Positions 47,242-56,628 are shown, counted from the stretch's first letter. The stretch: DNA of 64,000 nt from Bacteroidia bacterium (GCA_030526155.1 JAUNDI010000003.1:1-64000), one strand, 5' to 3'. The notes: generated by a model from the sequence alone, not told the origin. Program-made: numbers and translations.

Positions 47242-47970
47242 TTACCTCAAAACATCCCTAAGTACACTTCTCGACTTTAGCGTCTTGAACTGAGGAATGT
47301 GTAACGCATAATATTTTTCTAAGATTTCCAAAAGAATCTGACGCTGGTCGGAGGTTATATCTAGAGTAGCCAAATTATCAACATTTGTCCTGCACAACAT
47401 ACGCCACAACGCCAATTCGTCACCAACAAGAACATTTGAATGTAGCGGACATCTACTCTTATAAGAACCCTCTACCAAATCAAAATAAGCACACCTATCA
47501 TCTCCAGTATCTGGGGCAAAACCTAATAAGCGTGCTAAATTAAACATTATCAATATATGAAAATTGGAGACCCCATCAATATCCTGATCGAGCGCCTCTA
47601 TCGACTGTCTAAAAAAGAGATAAACCTTCTCATCAGGAATGGCTTCTTGACTGGCATGGTAAAATAGATCAGCAAGAAATATAGCTATAGACCTCTTCAC
47701 CACATCAAAGGGTATTGAGCGGAAGATATATTCAAGATGAGCGTCTGATAGGCGCTTCATCGCAATTTTCTTAACATCAGAAACCGAAGCCTCTATGATA
47801 GACAAGGGGGTAAGCAATGGTTGCTTGAGTCGTTTTGATTGCGCAGAAGAGGATATTGAGACAATAGTCGATAGGCGCCCCATCTCTTTCGTGTAAAGAG
47901 TCACTATCAAGGACGACTCGCCATATTTAATAGCGGAGAGAACTATACCATGAACTATTACCTTAGGCAT
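47242..47970 (-). CDS. recO: DNA repair protein RecO
   Basis: 242 residues. The N-terminal OB fold begins HGIVLSAIKYGESSLIVTLYTKEMGRLSTIV. The helical C-terminal domain carries FNLARLLGFAPDTGD and CPLHS. RecO anneals SSB-coated DNA and loads RecA with RecR. Its start lies inside the pdxB end (13-base overlap), so the two are co-translated. Normally unrelated to ribosomal genes. Confidence 0.85.
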   Translation of the reverse strand: MPKVIVHGIVLSAIKYGESSLIVTLYTKEMGRLSTIVSISSSAQSKRLKQPLLTPLSIIEASVSDVKKIAMKRLSDAHLEYIFRSIPFDVVKRSIAIFLADLFYHASQEAIPDEKVYLFFRQSIEALDQDIDGVSNFHILIMFNLARLLGFAPDTGDDRCAYFDLVEGSYKSRCPLHSNVLVGDELALWRMLCRTNVDNLATLDITSDQRQILLEILEKYYALHIPQFKTLKSRSVLRDVLR

Positions 47971-49070
47971 CGAATACCAAAAGATTCTAAATACTCAGCA
48001 AATTTGTAGTCAGAATATATAGAGTATGCCCATATCTCTCTACGTAGAGGGTAATTACCTCGATAATGCTCAAATTCATCAGAATGCATCTTAAAATACG
48101 CCGATTCCTTACGCACGTCATAAGTATGCAAAAACATCTTGCAAGCGGCGTCAATGCGACCCATGTCATCTGATATTAACAACAATGCGTCATTTGGCTC
48201 AGGTAAAACACCAGAAACAGACTCTTTTATACCCAACGAAAAGAAATCATCAAGATTCCTAACAGACATCTCCGTTCCATTTCGTTTGGAGTCGTACGAA
48301 TAACCGGCAACATGAGGTGTCGCTATATAAGCCTTATCAAGTAAATCTCTATTCACAATAGGTTCACTTTCCCAAACATCGACTACTACATCTGAGATAA
48401 TTCCACTATCCAAACCCTGCAATAGCGCATCAGTAGCACACACCTCTCCACGCGAGGTATTTATAATAATGGCACCACGCTTTAGCAACTTAATAGTATC
48501 ACTATCAAGCAAATGATAAGTAGCATATTCTCCAGCACGTGTCAAGGGTGTATGAAAAGTTACAATATCAGCTTGAGGTAGAGCCACTTCTAAATCCACA
48601 TAGTTTGACGGCGCATTAACCTTCTTGAAGGGATCTACCAATAGAACATTCATACCCAACTTCTCACACCAATTCGCCACCTTTGAGCCGACATTTCCAA
48701 CACCCACTATGGCTATAGTAGTATTCTGAATATCAATCTTCTTATCTTGATGCAATGCTGCTAAAACAGACGCAATATATTGTTGTACACTAGACGAATT
48801 ACATCCAGGGGCACTCTTCCACAAGATACCTCTCTCCTCACAATACGACGTATCAATATGGTCAAACCCTATCGTAGCAGTAAAAATAGCTTTGACGGAA
48901 CTACCATCCAATAAAGCTTCATTACACTTGGTACGCGTTCTTATCACAAGGGCATCGGCATCATGAACGTCAGCAGACGAAATGCTAGCGCCTGCCAAAT
49001 AGCTCACTTCAGCAAATGGCTCTAACACTCCCTTTATATAAGGTATCTTATCGTCTACAATAAACTTCAT
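47958..49070 (-). CDS. pdxB: Erythronate-4-phosphate dehydrogenase
   Basis: 370 residues, D-2-hydroxyacid dehydrogenase fold. The NAD motif is IAIVGVGNVGSKVANWCEKLG. The catalytic Arg, Glu and His are in INTSRGEVCAT, VWESEP and TPHVAGYS. A C-terminal dimerisation domain of PdxB type follows (about 290-370), which separates it from SerA. It acts in the DXP-independent vitamin B6 pathway. It overlaps the upstream E1-alpha-like gene by 4 bases and recO by 13. Confidence 0.92.
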   Translation of the reverse strand: MKFIVDDKIPYIKGVLEPFAEVSYLAGASISSADVHDADALVIRTRTKCNEALLDGSSVKAIFTATIGFDHIDTSYCEERGILWKSAPGCNSSSVQQYIASVLAALHQDKKIDIQNTTIAIVGVGNVGSKVANWCEKLGMNVLLVDPFKKVNAPSNYVDLEVALPQADIVTFHTPLTRAGEYATYHLLDSDTIKLLKRGAIIINTSRGEVCATDALLQGLDSGIISDVVVDVWESEPIVNRDLLDKAYIATPHVAGYSYDSKRNGTEMSVRNLDDFFSLGIKESVSGVLPEPNDALLLISDDMGRIDAACKMFLHTYDVRKESAYFKMHSDEFEHYRGNYPLRREIWAYSIYSDYKFAEYLESFGIRCLR

Positions 49071-49837
49071 GACTCTAATCCATAACGAGACGCTTCAATA
49101 CAAGCCCTCTCAATATCATTAAGTTTCTCTTTTGGAGAAATCTGCTTATCTACAATCCATGATGACAACATATCAGTATCATCTACAGAACGTTCAACTA
49201 TGGTAAGAGTAGGCGCAACCTCTGTACGAGAAATGCCCACCTGATGCTCAAAGGTACGACACAAAGCAACATAGTCATTACCCTTTACCGTCTGCACAGA
49301 TACGCCTTGACGATCTTTACGAAGGTGACTAAACCCAGAGAATAACTTAGAGACTGTAGCATTAGGATAGACATTAGCATCGTTCCAAACCACAAATGCT
49401 ATAGGCAACCTCTCAACAACTGCCGCAAAAAGAGACTCTAGAAATTCTCCCTTACCCAAACATGTCGATGGAAGAGTAACAAAAACAACACTTGTCGATG
49501 TAGTCAAATTACCCTTTTTATAAGCTCGGGCAAATGACAATACATCTTGCCAATGTGGAGTATATTGTTTCATCTCCGACTGCATTCTGCGTAAACGAGA
49601 ATAGAAACGACAAGCATCTGTCTCACCTGAAGCGAGGGCATAGGTAAAATCTATAGAAGAGGAGACGTACCTATCAGTCCCCTCTACATATTTTGCCAAG
49701 GCAATCTGCGCCACATCAACACCTGATGTAACAGCAATATCGCCCCAACGTTCTGCAACTAAAGCGCAAACCTGAGATGCGAGAAAAGCCAACTTATAGT
49801 CGGCCAAAACCTGTGCCTTAAACTCTTCTATTACCAT
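49067..49837 (-). CDS. Degenerate 2-oxoacid dehydrogenase E1-alpha-like protein
   Basis: 256 residues. I see weak but collinear likeness to thiamine-diphosphate E1-alpha subunits: a GxDVAQIALAKYVEG segment near 39-53, and GEFLESLFAAVVERLPIAFVVWNDAN (about 127-152), then LFSGFSHLR, GNDYVAL and PTLTIVERS. The diphosphate-binding GDG/SHGE-type motif is replaced by LPSTCLGKG, and the protein is much shorter than an intact alpha/beta enzyme. It probably lacks enzyme activity. It overlaps pdxB by 4 bases and is the first gene of this small operon. Its function is unknown. Confidence 0.6.
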   Translation of the reverse strand: MVIEEFKAQVLADYKLAFLASQVCALVAERWGDIAVTSGVDVAQIALAKYVEGTDRYVSSSIDFTYALASGETDACRFYSRLRRMQSEMKQYTPHWQDVLSFARAYKKGNLTTSTSVVFVTLPSTCLGKGEFLESLFAAVVERLPIAFVVWNDANVYPNATVSKLFSGFSHLRKDRQGVSVQTVKGNDYVALCRTFEHQVGISRTEVAPTLTIVERSVDDTDMLSSWIVDKQISPKEKLNDIERACIEASRYGLES

Positions 49838-49856
49838 AAATAGGTTAATGAGAACG

Positions 49857-49864
49857 CAAAGTTA
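49857..49864 (-). promoter_or_regulatory. -7 promoter box of the E1-like/pdxB/recO operon
   Basis: TAACTTTG on the minus strand fits TAnnTTTG, 20 bases before the first start codon. Confidence 0.5.
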
Positions 49865-49943
49865 CAAGTAATTATTGAGGGAAGGTCTAAAAATTATCTA
49901 ATTATGACGTGACAACGACCAAACTCTACCTCCCAAACAGATA

Positions 49944-49983
49944 TAAAAAAAAACTCGTCATAACCATATAGCTACGACGAATT
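49944..49983 (-). terminator. Terminator of the aminotransferase-like gene
   Basis: On the minus strand AATTCGTCGTAGC pairs with GGTTATGACGAGTT (several G-U pairs), stem 49952-49983, followed by a run of T (plus-strand A at 49946-49953). It isolates the upstream gene from the pdxB operon. Confidence 0.75.
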
Positions 49984-50013
49984 CAAATAATATGTTGATT
50001 TTTGATATGTGAG

Positions 50014-50661
50014 CTATAGATACATTGGTTGCAATGATGAACTACGAAAAGCTACACTATTCTGCCACATTGCGTAAATATCTTGACTAGGTCTACGAGC
50101 ATTACCCTCTGTCTGTACTAACTTATTTCTGCGAGCAATAACAAGTGACATATCAGACGAATCGGAAGCAGCCTGTAAAAGATAATCGACATTCATACTC
50201 TCTAAATCAGCCATACGAATATGATCATCTGCAATAGTCTCTACAACAAAAGAACGCTTATACTCTTTAGACGCCAAGCCAATTTGCAACAATAAGTCAC
50301 GATCAGTAACACCGACAGTCATGATATGACTTATCTCAGAATCCTCTGCCAATATTGATTTGATATCTAGAATAGAGACCCTATTGGCATCTAACAAAGT
50401 AACATTAATACCTAGCCCATAACAGAGAGACTCCCAAGCATCAAAAGAGCTAGAATCTACTACTAGTAACAAGTCAGAACCTAGAGAAACCACAGAAGAG
50501 ATAACACATTCGCAAACCTGTTCACGGTTAGCCTCAACAAAAATCCCCTCATAACCAGTAAGATAGAAGAAATCAGGCGAAACGCCTTGACCTGCGAAGC
50601 TGCTCATGAGTCTCTGTACCTCAAGGTTACCCTTGTTATCTATGTTTCTCTCTATTGCCAT
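50014..50661 (-). CDS. Class V aminotransferase-like pseudo-enzyme
   Basis: 215 residues. The order of elements follows the class V aminotransferase large domain: LLLVVDSSSFDAWESLCYGLGINVTLLDAN (about 79-108), then HIMTVGVTDRDLLLQIGLASKEYKRSFVVETIA and a segment DYLLQAASDSSDMSLVIARRNK. In active enzymes that last segment is GSQKxL with the PLP lysine; here it reads ASDSSD, with no lysine. The small domain is mostly missing. Probably a non-catalytic relative. It is transcribed alone, flanked by terminators, between rplQ and the pdxB operon. The family assignment is by eye. Confidence 0.5.
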   Translation of the reverse strand: MAIERNIDNKGNLEVQRLMSSFAGQGVSPDFFYLTGYEGIFVEANREQVCECVISSVVSLGSDLLLVVDSSSFDAWESLCYGLGINVTLLDANRVSILDIKSILAEDSEISHIMTVGVTDRDLLLQIGLASKEYKRSFVVETIADDHIRMADLESMNVDYLLQAASDSSDMSLVIARRNKLVQTEGNARRPSQDIYAMWQNSVAFRSSSLQPMYL

Positions 50662-50778
50662 AGTAAAGATGTATAATTGTTCTCTTTACTATCTAGACAA
50701 CCGAAGAGAGCAGAACACGTACTAGCAATCGCACTTTTTTTTAAAAAAGTTGAAGTAAGAGATTAGGACCAGCGTATA

Positions 50779-50813
50779 TAAAAAAACAGAACCGACGGGA
50801 AGTCGATTCTGTT
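50779..50813 (-). terminator. Terminator of the infA-rplQ ribosomal operon
   Basis: On the minus strand AACAGAATCGAC pairs with GTCGGTTCTGTT (one wobble), stem 50785-50813, followed by TTTTTT (50781-50786). It lies about 45 bases past the rplQ stop. Confidence 0.85.
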
Positions 50814-50856
50814 TCGATCTTGTATTACGAAGGGTAATAACCCTAAGGAATTACAA

Positions 50857-51330
50857 TTAAGCCTCAGCTGGTGCTGCAGCCTCCTCAGCCTTCTTAGACT
50901 TTGAACGGCGTGTACGCTTCTTCTCTGTAGCTGCCTTAGGAGCAGAGAGCATGTTTGCGTTGTAGTCAACGAGCTCGATGTAGCACATCTCAGCAGCGTC
51001 GCCTGCACGGTTACCAATCTTAAGAATGCGAGTGTAACCACCGTTACGAGTAGCTACCTTCTCTGCTACCTCTGTGAAGAGCTCCTTAACGGCGAACTTG
51101 TTAGAGAGGTGAGAGAATACGAGACGCTGTGCATTACGCTTGTCGTCTACAGTATTGAGGTTCTTAGTCTTTGTGATAAGTGGCTCTACATATGTACGCA
51201 AAGCCTTTGCCTTAGCAACTGTAGTCACGATTCTCTTGTGGAGAATCAATGAAGCTGCCATGTTAGACAACATAGCCTTACGATGGGCACTTGTACGACC
51301 AAGATGATTTACTTTTTTATTATGTCTCAT
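50857..51330 (-). CDS. rplQ: 50S ribosomal protein L17
   Basis: 157 residues. [29 protein letters not shown] is diagnostic. A Lys/Ala-rich C-terminal tail of about 30 residues extends it past the L17 core, as in other Bacteroidota. Last gene of the infA-rplQ operon. Confidence 0.97.
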   Translation of the reverse strand: MRHNKKVNHLGRTSAHRKAMLSNMAASLILHKRIVTTVAKAKALRTYVEPLITKTKNLNTVDDKRNAQRLVFSHLSNKFAVKELFTEVAEKVATRNGGYTRILKIGNRAGDAAEMCYIELVDYNANMLSAPKAATEKKRTRRSKSKKAEEAAAPAEA

Positions 51331-51335
51331 CGTAA

Positions 51336-52331
51336 TTAATCTTGATTTAGTTTATACTTTGCAGTTTCCATACCGAACTGGAGGCCGTTAGAAACGAGCA
51401 ACTCATCGAGTTCAGTTAGAGACTTCTTACCAAAGTTACGGAACTTAAGAAGATCGTTTCTATGGTAAGTTACCAACTCGCCTAAGGTTTCAACGTTAGC
51501 TGCCTTGAGACAGTTGAGAGCACGTACGGAAAGATCCATATCGGCAAGACGAGTCTTAAGGAGCTGACGCATTCTGAGAACTTCCTCATCAAACTCTTGA
51601 CCACCGGTCTTCTCCGAATCGTCGATAGTTATCTTTTCATCCGAGAAGAGCTGGAAGTGATAGATAAGAATCTTAGCTGCCTCCTTGAGTGCCTGCTTAG
51701 GATGAATAGAACCGTTTGTTGTGATCTCGAGAGTCAACTTCTCATAATCTGTCTGTTGCTCTACGCGATAGTTCTCGATAGCGTACTTAACGTTAACGAT
51801 AGGAGTGTGAATAGAATCGATGGCGATGATACCAAGTTCAGAATCCTTATCAGAAGCGTTCTCATCAGCTGGAATATAACCGCGACCCTTCTTTATATTG
51901 AACTCAATATTGAAAGAGGTCTCCTTGCTAAGTGTACATACAACATGATCTGGGTTCAAAACCTCAAACGCGTGCATGAACTTATTGAAATCTCCAGCCT
52001 TGATCTCCTCCTGTCCAGAGATACGTACTGTAACCTTCTCACAATCTGTATCAGGAACGATTTGCTTAAAGCTAATCATCTTGAGGTTAAGAATGATTTG
52101 AGTTACATCATCAACAACACCAGGGATAGTGTCAAACTCATGCTGCACACCATCTATCTTGATGTTTGTGATTGCGTATCCTTCGAGCGACGAAATCAGT
52201 ATTCTTCTTAGGGCATTTCCAACAGTAATACCATAACCTGGCTCTAGGGGACGGAATTCGAAGCGACCGAATCTGTCGTCGCTCTCGAGCATAATAACTT
52301 TGTCTGGTTTTTGGAATGCTAGTATTGCCAT
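51336..52331 (-). CDS. rpoA: DNA-directed RNA polymerase subunit alpha
   Basis: 331 residues. The N-terminal dimerisation domain has [14 protein letters not shown] and VQHEF, and the C-terminal domain (about 255-320) has [19 protein letters not shown] and [19 protein letters not shown], the UP-element and activator contact region. Located between rpsD and rplQ as usual. Confidence 0.98.
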   Translation of the reverse strand: MAILAFQKPDKVIMLESDDRFGRFEFRPLEPGYGITVGNALRRILISSLEGYAITNIKIDGVQHEFDTIPGVVDDVTQIILNLKMISFKQIVPDTDCEKVTVRISGQEEIKAGDFNKFMHAFEVLNPDHVVCTLSKETSFNIEFNIKKGRGYIPADENASDKDSELGIIAIDSIHTPIVNVKYAIENYRVEQQTDYEKLTLEITTNGSIHPKQALKEAAKILIYHFQLFSDEKITIDDSEKTGGQEFDEEVLRMRQLLKTRLADMDLSVRALNCLKAANVETLGELVTYHRNDLLKFRNFGKKSLTELDELLVSNGLQFGMETAKYKLNQD

Positions 52332-52341
52332 AAGAATTTAT

Positions 52342-52947
52342 TTATTTAGAGTACAAATCGACGATAAGCTGTTCTTTGATATTCTCAGGGATATCTGCAC
52401 GCTCAGGACGGTTTAGGAACTTACCTGACATTGTGTTCTTATCCCACTCGAGCCAAGAGTACTTCTTAACTGAACTTGCCGACAAGCTATTTGTGATAAT
52501 CTCGAGAGACTTAGACTTCTCACGAACACCGATAACTTGACCTGGCATTACGCGGTAAGAAGGGATATTAACAACCTGACCATCTACTACGATGTGACGG
52601 TGACCTACAAGCTGACGAGCAGCCGCACGTGTAGGAGCGATACCGAGACGATATACAACATTGTCGAGACGGCTTTCAAGGAGAGAGATAAGAACCTCAC
52701 CTGTTACACCCTTGATACGCTTAGCGTCTGCGTAAAGGATACGGAATTGGTTCTCAAGTACACCATAGATGTACTTTGTCTTCTGCTTCTCTTTGAGCTG
52801 AGTACCGTACTCAGAAGTTTTCTTGCGACGGTTGATACCGTGCTGTCCAGGAGGGAAATTACGACGCTCTAGGACTTTGTCTGGGCCATAGATCGACTCA
52901 CCGAAACGGCGAGCAATTTTAGACTTAGGGCCAATGTACTTTGCCAT
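52342..52947 (-). CDS. rpsD: 30S ribosomal protein S4
   Basis: 201 residues. [17 protein letters not shown] at the start and the S4 RNA-binding domain [32 protein letters not shown]. It nucleates 30S assembly. Unlike its neighbours, it is preceded by a 164-base gap with a small hairpin. Confidence 0.97.
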   Translation of the reverse strand: MAKYIGPKSKIARRFGESIYGPDKVLERRNFPPGQHGINRRKKTSEYGTQLKEKQKTKYIYGVLENQFRILYADAKRIKGVTGEVLISLLESRLDNVVYRLGIAPTRAAARQLVGHRHIVVDGQVVNIPSYRVMPGQVIGVREKSKSLEIITNSLSASSVKKYSWLEWDKNTMSGKFLNRPERADIPENIKEQLIVDLYSK

Positions 52948-53083
52948 GTTTGATTTTTTTGATTTTCTGGATTTGATTTTAAATGATGAATATGGCAGCC
53001 GCTATGAAAAAGAAATCATATAACCAATCATTATTCAAAACGCAAATCAAAAAATACGATGGTTTGAAAAATAAATTTACTTA

Positions 53084-53098
53084 ACTTCCTTGGGAAGC
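53084..53098 (-). ncRNA. Small hairpin in the rpsK-rpsD gap
   Basis: GCTTCC and GGAAGT (with a G-U end pair) form a short stem around CAA on the minus strand, just past the rpsK stop. It sits in an unusually long 164-base intra-operon gap before rpsD and could be part of an S4 leader or a weak terminator. Confidence 0.25.
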
Positions 53099-53111
53099 TA
53101 CAGGAGAGTAA

Positions 53112-53501
53112 TTATACTCTTCTGCGCTTTGGAGGACGACATCCGTTGTGTGGAAGTGGTGTAACGTCTACAATCTCTGTTACCTCGATGCCTGCAGCAT
53201 GGATAGCACGGATAGCAGACTCACGACCATTACCTGGACCCTTAACATAAGCCTTTACCTTGCGGAGACCTAGATCAAAGGCAACCTTTGCACAATCTGC
53301 AGCTGCTGTTTGTGCGGCATATGGAGTGTTCTTCTTAGAACCCTTGAAGTTCATCTTACCAGCCGAAGACCACGAAATAGCCTGGCCGTTTGTATTGGTG
53401 AGGGTGATGATGATATTATTGAATGAAGAGTGAATGTGAGCCTCACCGATAGCCTCAACTTTAACTACTCTCTTCTTCTGAGATCCTGCTTTTTTAGCCA
53501 T
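53112..53501 (-). CDS. rpsK: 30S ribosomal protein S11
   Basis: 129 residues. [19 protein letters not shown] and the C-terminal [17 protein letters not shown] are signatures. Forms the 30S platform. Confidence 0.97.
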   Translation of the reverse strand: MAKKAGSQKKRVVKVEAIGEAHIHSSFNNIIITLTNTNGQAISWSSAGKMNFKGSKKNTPYAAQTAAADCAKVAFDLGLRKVKAYVKGPGNGRESAIRAIHAAGIEVTEIVDVTPLPHNGCRPPKRRRV

Positions 53502-53519
53502 GATTACAATTGATTACAA

Positions 53520-53897
53520 TTACTTAGTAGCCTTCTTCTTGTTAGCAACTGTCTTCTTCTTACCCTTACGAGTACGTGCGTTGTTCTTTGTAGACTGACC
53601 GCGTACTGGGAGACCGAGACGGTGGCGAATACCACGGTAGCAACCGATATCCATCAAACGCTTGATGTTCAATTGAATCTCTGAACGGAGCTCACCCTCA
53701 ACTTTGTATGAGGTACCAATAATTTCACGAACGGCTTGGATTTGATCATCAGTCCAATCCTGTACTTTTACACTACGATCGATCCCGGCCTTCTCGAGAA
53801 TATTGATAGCTGTGCTCCGGCCAATACCGTAGATGTAAGTCAATGCGATCTCGCCAATCTTCTTTGATGGGACATCAACACCAGCAATTCTTGCCAT
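53520..53897 (-). CDS. rpsM: 30S ribosomal protein S13
   Basis: 125 residues. [26 protein letters not shown] and the basic C-terminus [21 protein letters not shown] are diagnostic. Contacts the P-site tRNA and 50S at the head. Confidence 0.97.
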   Translation of the reverse strand: MARIAGVDVPSKKIGEIALTYIYGIGRSTAINILEKAGIDRSVKVQDWTDDQIQAVREIIGTSYKVEGELRSEIQLNIKRLMDIGCYRGIRHRLGLPVRGQSTKNNARTRKGKKKTVANKKKATK

Positions 53898-53922
53898 AAA
53901 CTGTTGTTTAAAATTAAATTAA

Positions 53923-54039
53923 TTAACCTTGACGTTGTTTGAACTTTGGATTCTTTTTACAAATCACATAGAGGCGACCCTTGCGAGATACGATCTTGCA
54001 GTCAGCGCTTCTCTTCTTGATTGATGCTCTTACTTTCAT
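53923..54039 (-). CDS. rpmJ: 50S ribosomal protein L36
   Basis: 38 residues ([16 protein letters not shown] onward, ending KFKQRQG). Of the four zinc ligands in canonical L36 (C11, C14, C27, H33), only C14 and C27 remain; positions 11 and 33 are Ser and Phe. It probably does not bind zinc in the usual way. Encoded between infA and rpsM. Confidence 0.95.
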   Translation of the reverse strand: MKVRASIKKRSADCKIVSRKGRLYVICKKNPKFKQRQG

Positions 54040-54079
54040 CGTTATATATTATGTATGATATGTATTAAGCTTTCCTACT

Positions 54080-54298
54080 TTACTTATATCTATAAGATAT
54101 ACGACCCTTTGTAAGGTCATACGGAGATATCTCCACCTTTACCTTATCGCCAGGAAGAATCTTAATATAGTTCATTCTCATCTTACCTGAGATATGTGCA
54201 ATAATGACGTGACCATTCTCCAACTCTACCTTGAACATTGCGTTCGAGAGAGCTTCCTTGATCGTTCCGTCCTGTTCTATTGATGACTGTTTAGGCAT
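54080..54298 (-). CDS. infA: Translation initiation factor IF-1
   Basis: 72 residues from [17 protein letters not shown], the OB-fold protein that occupies the A site during initiation. An ATG at 54322 is in frame, but it lies inside the promoter -7 box and adds residues not found in IF-1, so 54298 is used. First gene of the infA-rpmJ-rpsM-rpsK-rpsD-rpoA-rplQ operon. Confidence 0.93.
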   Translation of the reverse strand: MPKQSSIEQDGTIKEALSNAMFKVELENGHVIIAHISGKMRMNYIKILPGDKVKVEISPYDLTKGRISYRYK

Positions 54299-54319
54299 AC
54301 TTATAGCAGATTTTGGGCG

Positions 54320-54351
54320 CAAAGTTATATTATTAATATTCTCTTTGCAAA
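54320..54351 (-). promoter_or_regulatory. Promoter of the infA-rplQ operon
   Basis: On the minus strand TTTG (54348-54351), a 20-base spacer and TAACTTTG (54320-54327) match the consensus exactly. Transcription would start near 54313. Confidence 0.8.
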
Positions 54352-54371
54352 TATTTTAGCCAAAAAAATTG

Positions 54372-55964
54372 TTAATCAATAGGATAGGTGTCTAACTTGG
54401 AATTACGTGTTGGATAATCTAATGTATAATGAAGACCTCTACTCTCATGTCGCTTTTGTGCCATCTTGATAATTAGGTATCCAATATTTATCTTATTCCT
54501 AAGTTCACACAACTTACGACTAACCTTGCTATGCTCATACAATTCCTCAGTCTCTCTATATATAATCTCCAAACGATCCAAAGCTCGCTTGAGTCGCAAA
54601 TCAGATCTAACAATACCTACATAACTAGAGAGAACTGTCTCCACCTCTTTATTGGCCTGTGTAATAAGTATCATCTCTTCATTATGTATAGTACCCTCGT
54701 CATTCCACTCTGGTATATCTGTTCTAATCTCTGTATGCTTAACCACCTCTACAGAATCCTTAGCTGCAGTATCAGCATATACCAATGCCTCTAGAAGTGA
54801 ATTTGAAGCGAGTCTGTTAGCGCCATGAAGTCCAGTACATGAGCACTCGCCCGCTGCATATAGGTTATTTATAGACGAACGTCCATTTAGATCGACCTTA
54901 ATGCCGCCGCACAAATAATGGGCTGCTGGCACAATAGGGATATACTCTTTTGTTATATCAATACCTATTGAGAGGCACTTTTGATATATCATCGGGAAGT
55001 GATGCTTTGTCTCCTCTGGGTCTTTATGTGTCACATCGAGATACAAATACTCATCTCCAGATATCTTCATCTCGTTATCAATAGCTCTTGCTACAATATC
55101 TCTAGGAGCTAAGCAACCGCGCTCATCATACTCCTCCATGAAGGTCTCTCCATTTCTACGACGAAGTATAGCGCCATAACCGCGCATTGCCTCTGTGATA
55201 AGGAAGTTTGGTCTCTCATTAGGATTGTATAGTGATGTAGGGTGGAATTGTACAAACTCCATATTCTTAATAATACCCTTTGCTCTAAATACCATAGCTA
55301 TACCATCGCCAGTAGAGATTACAGGGTTTGTAGTAATAGAGTATACATTACCTATACCACCGGTAGCCATCATTGTTACCTTAGAGAGGAATGTGATGAC
55401 CTCATTCTCTGGCGAGAGTACATATGCGCCATAACAACGAATATCTGTCATCCATGGCTCATTATTACGACCAAGGTGGTGCTGTGTAATAATATCGATA
55501 GCAAAATAGTTCTCGAATACTTCGATATTTGGGTGATTCTTAATCTGCGAGATAAGAGCACGCTGAATCTCGAAACCTGTATTATCTAGGTGGTGGAGTA
55601 TACGAAACTCTGAGTGACCACCCTCTTTATGAAGGTCAAACTGTCCGTCCGAACGTTTATCAAACTCAGTACCCCACTGCAAAAGAGTCTCAATCTGCTT
55701 AGGTGCCATAGTGACAACCTGGTCTACAGCAGCAGGATCACAAAGACCCGCTCCCGCAATATGCGTATCGTGAATATGCTTCTCAAAATCGTCTTGTGTA
55801 CGATCTGTAACGGCGGCAATTCCTCCCTGAGCGTATGAGGTATTTGTCAAGTCGAGTGTTGCCTTAGAGATCAATGCAACTTTACCATGTTCTGCCACTT
55901 TAAGGGCATAGGTCAAGCCCGCTGCGCCTGAACCTATTACAAGGAAATCGTATGTTTTAGTCAT
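54372..55964 (-). CDS. nadB: L-aspartate oxidase
   Basis: 530 residues, fumarate reductase/succinate dehydrogenase flavoprotein fold. The FAD motif GSGAAGLTYALKVAEHG is at the N-terminus, with STSYAQGGIAA-type NTSYAQGGIAAV and HFHPT-type VQFHPTSLY. It oxidises aspartate to iminoaspartate in NAD synthesis, with fumarate or oxygen as acceptor; in an anaerobe fumarate is likely. Monocistronic with its own -7 box; nadA and nadC are not in the window. Confidence 0.93.
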   Translation of the reverse strand: MTKTYDFLVIGSGAAGLTYALKVAEHGKVALISKATLDLTNTSYAQGGIAAVTDRTQDDFEKHIHDTHIAGAGLCDPAAVDQVVTMAPKQIETLLQWGTEFDKRSDGQFDLHKEGGHSEFRILHHLDNTGFEIQRALISQIKNHPNIEVFENYFAIDIITQHHLGRNNEPWMTDIRCYGAYVLSPENEVITFLSKVTMMATGGIGNVYSITTNPVISTGDGIAMVFRAKGIIKNMEFVQFHPTSLYNPNERPNFLITEAMRGYGAILRRRNGETFMEEYDERGCLAPRDIVARAIDNEMKISGDEYLYLDVTHKDPEETKHHFPMIYQKCLSIGIDITKEYIPIVPAAHYLCGGIKVDLNGRSSINNLYAAGECSCTGLHGANRLASNSLLEALVYADTAAKDSVEVVKHTEIRTDIPEWNDEGTIHNEEMILITQANKEVETVLSSYVGIVRSDLRLKRALDRLEIIYRETEELYEHSKVSRKLCELRNKINIGYLIIKMAQKRHESRGLHYTLDYPTRNSKLDTYPID

Positions 55965-55993
55965 TGTGTGCTCTATAATTAGATATCGGGGTG

Positions 55994-56001
55994 CAAAGAT
56001 A
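55994..56001 (-). promoter_or_regulatory. -7 promoter box of nadB
   Basis: TATCTTTG on the minus strand fits TAnnTTTG, 29 bases before the nadB start. Confidence 0.45.
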
Positions 56002-56140
56002 CTTACTTATTTCGAATAATGGTGATAAAAGGTGATTTTGAGTTACTAATACACTTTTGTTTCTAGTCTATTTATATATAGGTATAACATTTAATGGGTT
56101 AAAAGCATATAAAGGGACAAACACTAAGATTGAAGGATAT

Positions 56141-56560
56141 ATGAGTTGTAAATTTCTACAAGATTTCAAGGCCTTCGCAATGAAGGGCAATGTAGTAGAT
56201 ATGGCTGTCGGTGTCATCATCGGTGGCGCATTTGGTAAAATTGTTACCTCGTTGGTACAGGATGTAATTATGCCTCCTATTGGTCTTTTGGTTGGTGGTG
56301 TAAACTTTACCGACTTAAAGATTACTCTTAAAGAGGCTCAAGAGGGTGTTGAGGCCGTGACATTGAATTATGGAAAATTCTTGCAGACCGCATTTGACTT
56401 CTTGATTATTGCTTTCTCTATCTTCATCATGGTTCGCGTAATCACAAAGCTTACTGAGAAGAAGAAGGAAGAGGCGGTACAAGCTCCACCTCCTGCACCA
56501 GAACCTAGCAACGAAGAGAAGCTCTTGGCAGAGATTCGCGATTTGCTTAAGAACAAATAA
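56141..56560 (+). CDS. mscL: Large-conductance mechanosensitive channel
   Basis: 139 residues from the ATG at 56141. The conserved N-terminal [27 protein letters not shown] forms the first pore helix, and [19 protein letters not shown] forms the second. The cytosolic tail is Glu/Lys/Pro-rich. MscL opens to release solutes after hypo-osmotic shock. An in-frame ATG at 56057 adds 28 residues not typical of MscL and is not used. Confidence 0.95.
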   Translation: MSCKFLQDFKAFAMKGNVVDMAVGVIIGGAFGKIVTSLVQDVIMPPIGLLVGGVNFTDLKITLKEAQEGVEAVTLNYGKFLQTAFDFLIIAFSIFIMVRVITKLTEKKKEEAVQAPPPAPEPSNEEKLLAEIRDLLKNK

Positions 56561-56579
56561 CCAACTTATTTTATGAATC

Positions 56580-56612
56580 ATACAGCCTAGTATCAACTAG
56601 GCTGTATTTTTT
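56580..56612 (+). terminator. Terminator of mscL
   Basis: ATACAGCCTAG (56580-56590) pairs perfectly with CTAGGCTGTAT (56597-56607), followed by TTTTTTT. Confidence 0.9.
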
Positions 56613-56628
56613 TATCCACATATCAAGA

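Noticed and set aside
51597..52211. Plus-strand open frame of 204 codons opposite rpoA
   Set aside because: Antisense to rpoA with no start context and no protein family features.
54299..54322. Longer infA start at 54322
   Set aside because: The ATG overlaps the -7 box of a perfect promoter and adds residues not seen in IF-1.
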